64,000 nucleotides of DNA from Crambe crambe (lineage: Eukaryota > Porifera > Demospongiae > Poecilosclerida > Crambeidae), in NCBI GenBank assembly GCA_963924555.1, contig OZ004589.1:1178001-1242000 (forward strand), given 5' to 3'. Shown one piece after another: positions 52,631 through 61,404 of this stretch. Under the pieces are notes generated by a model, which saw nothing but the letters and a program-made list of their open reading frames with translations, made no database searches and was not told where the DNA came from. Position 1 is the stretch's first letter, and each line of letters starts with the position of its first letter. Position numbers and translations under genes: made by a program.

Positions 52631-52840
52631 GAGGGAGGGGAGGAGAGGGAGGGGAGGGGGGGAGGGAAGGAGGGAGGGAGAGGAGGGAGGGGAGGGGAGG
52701 GGAGGGGAGGGAAGGAGGGAGAGGAGGGAGGGGAGGGGATGGGAGAGGGAGGGGAGGGGAGGGAAGGAGGGAGGGAGGGAGAGGAGGGAGGGGAGGGGAG
52801 GGGAGAGGGAGGGGAGAGGGGAGAGAGGAGGGGAGAAGAG
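52631..52840. repeat. 210-bp pure purine block (GGGAGGGGAGG type)
   Basis: The plus strand contains essentially only A and G, with dozens of GGG/GGGG runs separated by one to three bases. This is strong quadruplex or triplex potential. It lies about 560 bp upstream of the RIMOC1 start codon. Confidence 0.93.
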
Positions 52841-53401
52841 GTGATTGGGACTATGAGGGGAGATCTGATTTCTAGACTCACATGACTAAGACTAGTTAGC
52901 TGCAAGGCTGCCAATCCCTGATCTATGCAGCTACCTTCTTAGCAAGGCCAGTAGCTAGAAATCTACCTAGCTGAAAAGAAAAAAAAAAGGCAAGAAAAAA
53001 AAAGAAAAAAAAAGAAAAAGGAACTGGAAGCAGTTTAATAACTTGTTCTTAGCTAGCTAGCAGCTTCATCTTACTCTTTATTTCGCCTGGTCTTCGGTCA
53101 CTGTCAGTCTATTCTTGTAGGCTGTGCTTAGTATTGAGAGATAACTGCATCAACTCGATTCCTTAGCTGCGATCTCTGCAGATCATCGAATCTGAATCTA
53201 TGCTGAATCATGTCATGAAATGTCCAAAATTTAATTATAGCATCAATTAATTATCTATTTAAAAGAAATAAACACCAAAAGAAATTTTGAAATTTTAAAT
53301 ATCAGCGCACGTGGTACATTGAAATCGTTATAAAGAGCTAGCCTCGTCCCCCCCATCTGGCTAGCTAGCTGTAGGAGCTCAGGTTTCTCACCAGCCTGAC
53401 A

Positions 53402-54866
53402 ATGGAAGACTTGGATCTGGCCGAGTTGGAGAAAGCTTACAGACAACAGGTTCACCTTTGCCAGGAAATGTTGGAAGAGAATTCCACAGGTGAGTGACTT
53501 CAAATGCAGCTAATTAAAACTTTGTCCTCATCCCCCCTACAACTCCCCCCCGTGCACTTTTTATTGCATCATTCACAGATGAGTTGATTGTCAAGTCTCA
53601 TATGACCTCTCGGGCTGCCGTATCACAGTTGCAAAGGTAAAAAAAAAAACAACAACAAACAAACTGCATGTACCCTTGACCACTTCCTTGAAGTACTAGC
53701 TCTGTCTTGAGAGTTAGAAAGAGCAGCAAGAATCCATCATAGGGCCACCACCGGTTTCATTCAATCAAGGAGAAAATGGTGGCAAGAATCTAGGGCTGCC
53801 ATAGAATTAAGGGCAATAGCTCAAGTTTCATGTGGTTGGTGTTTATTGCCGCCTGGTGTCTAGTGTATTTTTGACGTTGCCTGGTGTTGCATGTTCTTCA
53901 CTGAAACTGGTTGGAATTGAATATTGAATAGAATCTGTCACGTTGACACAACTGGACAACTGTAGACGAGAAAGACGATGACCTAATCCAACGCAAGCTG
54001 GTTGTGGTTGCATGGCAACTGCTGGATATCATTATGACTAACCAGCAAGCAACAATTATGTCATAGATGTCCACTAAATAATGTACCTACTCAATACTGT
54101 GTTCACTGGATCCATTGATCATTGAGTAGAGCTGATATAACTTTCTCAATTCTTAACCAAAATCAAAGAACCATGGGTGATCAGCTCTCTGCTGGTGTTT
54201 TAAATGTGAAATTTGGTCAAGAATTGAGAAACTTACAGAGCAGATGAATGATCTCAAGTGAACACAAAATCATAGACTTCAGGAATGCCATCAACAGGAA
54301 ATTTTCATGGGGCTCAATTTTTTTTGTGGATTTTGTGATTTTGAAAAAATTAATACACAAAACAAAGCAATTCATAATTCACAATTTATGATCTCCTTCC
54401 CTTCCCCCCCCCCCCCCCCGTTTGGTTTGTGGTGCAGGTACACAAGTGGTGAAGAGAGCAAAGACTCCAAGAAGAAGCTACTCAAATCCTCACTCAACAA
54501 CTACACACAGTCCATCCTAGACTCCACCTATTACAGAGAGTGCCAGCTAGCCGATGCTGAATTTTCAGACAAAGCAAGTCTCGAGAAAGTGGTGGGGATC
54601 AATCAAGCGTTATCCCTGCCGGTCCAGTTATGTGGCTCCCTGGAGAGAGTGGTCCTGCTGCTGGGGACCGAGCTTCTGGAGTGTTTGTATTGGAGGGTTG
54701 GGGGACTCTTCTACATGTACTGTCATTCCTTCTTTGAGAAGGAGGAAAGAAGGAAAAACATGGACAAGGAAATCTTCTTGAAAGTAAAAATGGATAATAT
54801 AGATGTAAAAAAATAATAAATCAATCTAGATTCCTTAGCTCTGATGACCCTTACCTAATATTTCTG

Positions 54867-54899
<33 letters not shown>

Positions 54900-56244
54900 A
54901 ATTATTCCTGTTTTCTTGTCCAATGATTACTGACTGTGAGACTTTCCGTCCATTTTTTCCTGTTCACTTGCACTCTTCAATCTTGTGTTTCAGTGCTGCT
55001 GTGCAGGTGTGGGGTACCTACGTCTGATGCTAAGTGCTCGGACGCCTCTAAGTAAAGACGAAGACTACATATCACATGACACAGACATGGTGCAGCTATT
55101 GGAGCAAGGTCAGGTCACATGACAGGGGCTGCAATGTTCATACAGTGGAACGTACCTCCCAAACAATGGGACCAAGCCTTTGTCCTTTGTCCTTTTTACA
55201 TATACTTATTTAGATTGTCCTTTGTTTTGAGGTTTATCCTCTTTCGGAGTGTCCTTTGTTCATATAACATTTTCCACATTGATGTGTTAATTTCGAGCAG
55301 GAATCTTCAGTGATATACACATGTTGGCTGTGATGTATGCCGGAGAACTCTGCTACTGGGTGTGGACAGTGTCCACTTCCCTTCCTCCAGCCCTGCCCCC
55401 TCAATTAACACCAGTCCCACCACCCTCTCAGCCGAAACCAGTTTCTTCACAGACTGAGAATGACACCAATTCTAAACATGAACAGCAATCAGTAGGAAAA
55501 GAAGTAGGCACAAAAGAGTCGACTAGAGAAGAAGGAAAAAGAACTGATGAAGTGTCGACCTCAACGTTGAAAGAAGCAGTAGCTGTTAAAGATGAAGAAG
55601 TGATGATAAATGAAGGCAAACCTGCTAGTGCAGTGGAGGAAGAGAAAGTAGCCAGCACCAGAGAATCAGTTATCACGATGGAAAAAGAAGAAGTATCAAA
55701 GCAACAAGCAACAATATCAAACATCCAAACAAAGTCCAATGGATCTTCCATACCTGATGCAACAAAAGCTACCATTACTTCTGCTCAGGACAAAGTTGCT
55801 GTTGCCTCAACCCAAGACAAAGACCAAGCGTCTGATGCACAGGTGATACGTTCCAGTGAACGCAAAGGTGATACATCACATCAAGCAGGTTCTGATGAAC
55901 ATGTATCCAGTTCTGATGGAAATGCATCAAAGAAAGTAATTTCTGGTGGATGTGGGTCAAAGGTGAAGGGTGAGGATGAGACGTGGGTCTCGGAGAAGTC
56001 CAGGACACACGTTGACTCAGCATGTCCAGATCTCTACAAGATCATGAGGTGGACTCGTGGAGAAGACTTCACTTCACGATGGATTGCAGAATTTGATGCC
56101 CTCAAGTATGGCCTTGAGATGCTCTCCAAGTACATCAATGCAGCACGAGGACCTCTCAAAGGACATGGCTGGAAGTATGCAAAAGCTGTGGAACTGGTTG
56201 TCAAGCTAAAAAGAGCAGCTGCTTCGGCAAGTACTGCAAAATAG
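53402..56244 (+). CDS. RIMOC1: RIMOC1 (C5orf51) homologue, RAB7A-interacting MON1-CCZ1 complex subunit
   Basis: Five exons (53402-53489, 53579-53636, 54438-54783, 54994-55108, 55301-56244) join in phase to 516 residues. Vertebrate RIMOC1 works with MON1-CCZ1, the exchange factor for RAB7A, on late endosomes and in mitophagy. The match rests on several blocks: YTQSILDSTYY, LLGTELLECLYWRVG followed by GLFYMYCHS, GIFSDIHMLAVMYAGELCYW and a C-terminal RGPLKGHGWKYAKA block. Vertebrate proteins are about 290 residues. Here about 220 extra Glu/Lys/Ser/Thr-rich residues, probably disordered, sit in the last exon between the CYW block and the C-terminal helix. The donor of exon 3 (AAA|gtaaaa) is weak but gives the right phase. 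The introns contain a family A palindrome, a C-run and a short (GA)n. Confidence 0.87.
53637..54437. other. Intron 2 of RIMOC1
   Basis: Non-coding. It carries a family A palindromic element at 54131-54246 and an 18-base C run at about 54402-54419 just upstream of the acceptor. Confidence 0.7.
54131..54246. mobile_element. MITE-like palindromic element, family A copy 3
   Basis: The best preserved copy. Left arm ctttctcaattcttaacc and right arm ggtcaagaattgagaaac are near-perfect inverted repeats around the shared gatcagctctctgctgg core. Confidence 0.8.
54870..54897. repeat. (GA)n microsatellite
   Basis: 28 bp of AG in RIMOC1 intron 3, purine on the sense strand. Confidence 0.95.
55138..55266. 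mobile_element. Dispersed intronic element, family B copy
   Basis: Begins acagtggaacgtacctccc and runs through tttgtcctttgtcc and ttgaggtttatcctcttt. It is shared with four other copies in this window. Confidence 0.6.
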
Positions 56245-56294
56245 CTAATTTTATCAGCATTGGAAAATTCATTTCATGTGTGTGTGTGTGTGTG

Positions 56295-56301
56295 TATAAA
56301 A
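56295..56301 (+). promoter_or_regulatory. TATA-like box in the RIMOC1 to NSF-like spacer
   Basis: TATAAAA follows a (GT)n run and lies 104 bases before the ATG of the NSF-like gene. Position and match suit a core promoter, but the same spacer must also hold the RIMOC1 3' UTR. Confidence 0.25.
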
Positions 56302-56404
56302 AAGCAATATAATTTGGTGATCAGTCAATGATATGTAATTTGCTGGAGGTCGAAGGTCACGGATTCTTTTGTGGTTTTTTGGTTGTTTTGGTAGTGAATG
56401 AGTG

Positions 56405-59400
56405 ATGAATGGGAGGTCGAGGAGGGTTGGTTTGGTGTTCGTGTTTCTCCTGTTCCCCTTAGCTACATTGTTGCTGGTCCGCTGTGATGACAGCATCAAC
56501 AAGCAGCCTACAGGTCCGGACAGCGAATCAGCAGGACAACGTGGCAGTAATCCGGTCGTTAATCCAGCCCAGGGACATTGTACTAGAGATGGGGTGTGTT
56601 AGCTGTTGCCATAGTAGTTAGCAACTATTTATAGCTATCTCTGATAATATATTATCTGAAGGTTGCCTGTCTCATAGCTTGGGCCAGATCCAGGATTTTT
56701 AGATAGGTGGGATTGCAGGAGTGCACACACACTGGGCCATGGGGAAGGAGCAAGTTGCTTCACTTGCAGGCTACCACTTTTTGAGCATTTAGCTTTGCTT
56801 ATTGTATTATAAATATCACAAATAGCTAGCTAATCTTTTGCATAAAATTGAATCCAAGAATTGCATTTAATATGTGTATCATTTTATCTACAGGCTTAGC
56901 TTGGGAACAGGGGGGGGGGGGGGGGGGGGTTGCAACCCCTTCAACCCCTGGGCCCACCCTTGGATCCAGCTAAGATATGCACTTTCTTGCTTTGTATTAT
57001 TGTAGAGTTGTCATGAGGAAATTCAGTGCATATGGAGGTCAAAGGAGGGAGTATGGTATAGCCTGAAGGACTTTATAAACAAGCTGTTCCAAATTGCCCT
57101 TCCAAATCCCCGAGGGTCTGTGCTGAAGTTTCATCTCTGCCCTTTCCCGTCCTCTCAAATCTCATGCAAAAATGGTAGAAAGTCTCCAGCTTGCATAACT
57201 GTCCCTGGGGTCAGTCCCACCAGTACTGGAATGGAACCAAGAATTGAGCAACTGGAACCAAACATCCCCAGCATGGGAATCAGACTGGTATATGATGATG
57301 GAGATGTGTGTGAAGTGACAAAAATCCCTCGTAAAACAATAGTGAGACTTCCATGTAAGGAAGCAGTGGATTTCCCAATGAACACTTTCCAGCCGAGACA
57401 GGCTTGGGAAGGAACCAAGAAGGAGATATGTCATTATTTCGTAGAATTCCCACCCAGTCAATTTGGCTGTCCCAGTAAATTGGATGGACAGCTGGTGTCT
57501 GATTATGTTGCTACTGGTATCAATCACCATGGAAATAGCGAAAGTGGTACTGGTTCTTCACCTACACTTGTGCCCGAGATATCGGCTATTACTGGTTGCC
57601 ATGACTCTGTGCCTGCTAGAACTACAGAAGACTGTCATTTTGCAGGGAAGATAAAACTAATTCTGCACGGTTTGAACTTCCACAGCCTCTGCAGTGCTTC
57701 GGCAAATGTACCAGCTTCGTCGATCAGCTCTGTCTGTGAGAATAGCTTTAGTGACCAGTTTGCAGTGTACATTGGAGAAGTGGAATGTAGTCAAGTGGCC
57801 TTGGTTAGTCAGTATCAAATTAATTGCACAGTCGAGAAAGCAGCTGGAAAGGAGCAAGATGTTATCATAAAGAGGAAGTCCCTTTCATCAGTGAAATCTG
57901 AGAAGACCGCACAGGGGGAAATGGTGGCTATTTTAAAAGGAGCCGTTTCATTTAAAGAACGGATTAACTATCAAGAGAGATTCAGCAAGTTTGTTGAGAT
58001 GGGTGTAGGAGGATTGAAGAGAGAGATAAATGAGTTATACAGAAGGGCTTTTGCTTCAAGAGGTATATATGTTTAGCCAAGATAGACAGTTCTATTTAAA
58101 CATTTCATTCACGTATCCTATTTTAGGTACTTCCCCTGAACTCTTGGAGCAGTTAGGAATTGGACATGTGAAGGTATTCTCAAGCTAGTACATTGCACTA
58201 AGACATTGCCACCACATTCACATAGATAGCCACTCCAATGCTCTAGCTGCATGAAAGCTGAAACTAGGGATTATTGTCCCATTGACTGTAGGGTATTCTT
58301 CTATACGGCCCTCCAGGATCTGGCAAGACTTTACTGGCTCGAACCATTGGGAAGATTCTTGGATCAAAACAGGTACTTAGCAAGTGAGCTAGCTAGGTAT
58401 GTAAAGCATTATTTTACTGATTAAAATAGCTACTTCAATCAAAGGTGCTTGGGTCTAGTTAGAGACAATTTGACAGTGAGGATTATAACTGTTTTGAAAT
58501 GATCTGACAAATGTCAGACCAAGGGAAGAGTTGATCGGCTATATTATGATATGGCCTTTAAATAGATACATTCCTAAATGCAAGGGATGTAAGTATGCCA
58601 ATAATTATGATGTCAGACCAAAGCAAATCTTGACCAGACCTATTTGACCTTTTGACCCGGTAAATGGCCTATGGCAGACTGTTATAATCCTCACTGTTTG
58701 ATAGATTCCCTCTTCTTAGGTATCTATAATCAATGGGCCAGAAATCATCAGCAAGTACTTAGGAGAATCCGAAAAGAATCTGCGCTCTCATTTCAAAGAA
58801 GCTCACCAAAAGTGGAAGGAGTTTGGACCACTGAGCGATCTCTTTGTCATCATCATTGATGAAATAGATGCTGTGTGTAAGCCTCGGGGAAAAAGTGACC
58901 AATCATCTGCTGGTGTTGCATACGATGCTCTGGTCAATCAATTCTTGACTCTAATGGATGGTCTCAACGAGGTCCATAATACTCTCGTTATCGGTCTTAC
59001 AAACAGGCGAGAGTTACTTGACCCTGCTTTGCTAAGACCGGGAAGGTTCGAAGTTCAAATTGAGGTAGACCTGCCAGATGAGGAAGGAAGGAGAGAAATC
59101 TTTGAGATTCACACAAGAGAGATGACGAAAAATGGTCTGCTTGGGAAAGATGTGAACATCTTGGAATTGGCAGCCAACACAAGTCGTTTTAGTGGAGCTG
59201 AAATAGCTGGGATTGTCAGGGCTGCATCTTCCTATGCACTGGAGAGACACCAGCTCAAATCAGGTCAAATACAGTGAAACCTCCAAATAATGGACACATT
59301 CAGGACCCATCCTTTTGTCCTTTGTCAGAGAGATTGTTCTCTTTTAGAGTGTATAATATAAAGGTATTGTCCTTTGTTGAGAGGTTTGTCCTCTTTCAGA

Positions 59401-61230
59401 GGTCCTTTATTAAAGGTTCCACTTGTATCCATATATATATATATATAATTATATTTCTTAACATTAGCCTGGATATTTACATCATGATCATATCTAAAAC
59501 TTAATATATATATATATATATTTTTTTTTTTTTGCAGATTTAGTTCATGATTCAAGATCAGTAGTCGTTACTTTGTCGGACTTTTCTCGTGCTATTCAAG
59601 AAGTGAATCCGGCCTATACCCACTCTGAATCCCACGTCCTCTCCCATTTCCTCCCCCTGGGCTATCTGCCCTGTGGGGAACCACATGCCACAGTCATAGA
59701 GTCTGCCTTGGATATGGTTCACGTTCTCTTCTCGAGTTCAGCTGCTCGTTTTCAGTCCCTTCTTCTCTACGGACCTCGAGGGAGTGGGAAGACCACCATG
59801 GCTGCCCATCTGGCAATGATGGGGAAGTTCCCCTTCGTTAAGATCATCACAGCCGCATCTTTAGTGGGCGTCCATGATGCAGCAAAGATTGACATAATGC
59901 ACCAAACTTTCAGAGATGCCTACAAGTACATGACATGTTACAATCACATAATGCAGTGACATAGCCTTGTCTTTTGAAGGTTATAGAGTGTACAAAGACA
60001 CACGACTGTATTTTTAGATTGTCCTTTGTTGAGCAGTTTGTCTTCTTTAGGAGTCAAAGGTTCCACTCTATAGTGTATATACACTCAAACCAGATGAACC
60101 TTTGAACTTTACAACTCACCAAAGGTGTATCCCTGAGGAAGAACAATGCATTCACTGTTACAGTAACTGTTTTGACTATGATGTTAGGTGGGATTCTAAA
60201 CACATTAATTTATTAGGTCTCATCCTTTCCACTCAGAAGTACTATTACTACCATCCTTGTTTGGTGTATTAGATCTGAATCAGCTGTGATTATCCTGGAC
60301 GACCTCCACAGACTGGTTGAGTACATCCAAGTAGGACACCAGATCCAAGTCTCCCACTCCCTCCTTCACACCCTCTTCACCCTCCTCACCACCACACCCC
60401 CCTCTGGTGCCAAGCTGATGGTTGTGAGCACCATGACTCTTGCGGAACAAGGACAGTTGGAGGAACCACTCTCCCTTGGGCTTCCAGAGCTATTTACACA
60501 ACACATGTTTGTCCCTCTCCTAGGGCCTGAGGAAGCTAAAGTGTTTATAGCTGCTAGAAATATCCACAGGTTTGTGTTGACATGTTTTTTGCTGTGTAGT
60601 ACAATGGAACCTGAAACTTTAAAAACCTCTTTGGGGATGAAAATGTATTTTTTAAAGAATTAGCTGTCAGCCTACAGATCATTTGCTCAGCAATCACTGA
60701 CATACGACTTGATTTGTGACAAGGTCACCTTCCTCTGTTCTGTCCTGACAACATAGCCTTTGATAGGACATTGATTACTTTTGATCGGCAAATGTCAGAT
60801 ATCAGACAGCTATTTTCATCCCCACTCTTAACAAAGGATAATCTAAAAGTACCATTATAATTATATATAAAAATAACCTTCAAAAGAGGACAACCTCCCT
60901 ACAAAGGACAAAGGATGGGTCCCAAATATGTCCATCATTTGGAGGTTTCATTGTACTACTTCATGCAGAATGATTTGTTGTTGTTGTTGTTGTTGTTTGT
61001 TGCTATTGTTGTTGTTTATTAGAGACAGCTTTCCTTCTTGCAGATCTGATGGTGGTCGTTTTTCGCTCCCAGGAAACCTGGCCATCTCCATGGAACAGTT
61101 ATTGCACTCCATAGATTGTGCCTGTGTGACGAGTGAGGAATCATGTGACTTCAAACATTCTAGTCAGATAAGACAAGATCACCTCCTCAACTGCATCATG
61201 ACCCACATAAGGAAAACCCACCAACACTAA
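56405..61230 (+). CDS. Signal peptide + MRH + IPT/TIG domains fused to an NSF-like double AAA+ ATPase
   Basis: Eight exons (56405-56593, 57006-58062, 58127-58173, 58292-58372, 58720-59263, 59538-59925, 60273-60569, 61044-61230) join in phase to 929 residues. Residues 1-30 are a classic signal peptide (basic start, hydrophobic [15 protein letters not shown]). About 58-218 form a Cys-rich MRH (mannose-6-phosphate receptor homology) domain with [20 protein letters not shown] and ICHYFVEF. About 253-352 look like an IPT/TIG domain ([24 protein letters not shown]). From about 385 it is [24 protein letters not shown], then D1 with Walker A GPPGSGKT (437-444), Walker B IIIDEID (Asp505, Glu506) and TNR...RPGR. 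D2 follows with GPRGSGKT (718-725) and Walker B ILDD. NSF disassembles SNARE complexes in the cytosol. Here its roughly 200-residue N-domain is missing and replaced. No transmembrane helix is seen between the halves. The start ATG sits 160 bp after the RIMOC1 stop. Confidence 0.85.
56594..57005. other. Intron 1 of the NSF-like gene
   Basis: 412-bp intron with a gtgtgt donor and a ttattgtag acceptor. It contains a 20-base G run at 56910-56929 and no coding signal. Confidence 0.7.
59272..59427. mobile_element. Dispersed intronic element, family B copy, next to a donor site
   Basis: Begins cagtgaaacctccaaata eight bases after the last base of NSF-like exon 5 and ends aaggttccacttgta, giving short inverted ends (AGTGGAACCT type). 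It contains tttgtcctctttcagaggt. Confidence 0.7.
59953..60072. mobile_element. Dispersed intronic element, family B copy
   Basis: Begins gcagtgacatagcc, contains gtcctttgttgagcagttt and ends aaggttccactcta. It lies in NSF-like intron 6, 27 bases after the donor. Confidence 0.6.
60850..60957. mobile_element. Dispersed intronic element, family B copy (reverse orientation)
   Basis: Contains gaggacaacctccctacaaa and ends tttggaggtttcattgta, the reverse complement of the other copies. NSF-like intron 7. Confidence 0.6.
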
Positions 61231-61404
61231 AATGCAATACATTATTAGGCATTGCTATAATTATTTAAATTCAAGAACAAAATTAATATTATTGGCAGTA
61301 GGTAGGTAGCTAAATATACTTGTATTAACAGTTTTGCATAGTGCTAATACTATGACTACCTTAGCTATGGCTATTAGTAATAGTATGAGAGCTAGCTAAT
61401 TGGG

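Larger units (their letters stand above)
46456..53401. other. Intergenic region of about 7 kb, repeat-rich
   Basis: The region lies between the divergent ADAP-like (-) and RIMOC1 (+) genes. No conserved exon was recognised. A 16-codon-plus open run ending at 48315 follows a good acceptor (tattcttgctacag at 48197-48210) but lacks any partner exon. The region holds 'gcaagaaagcc/gaaagcagagggta' phrases at 46660-46930, palindromes at 48708-48930 and 49529-49658, (GA)n at 49955-50010, tandem arrays at 50575-50815 and 51247-51412, and a long purine block at 52631-52840. Confidence 0.55.
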
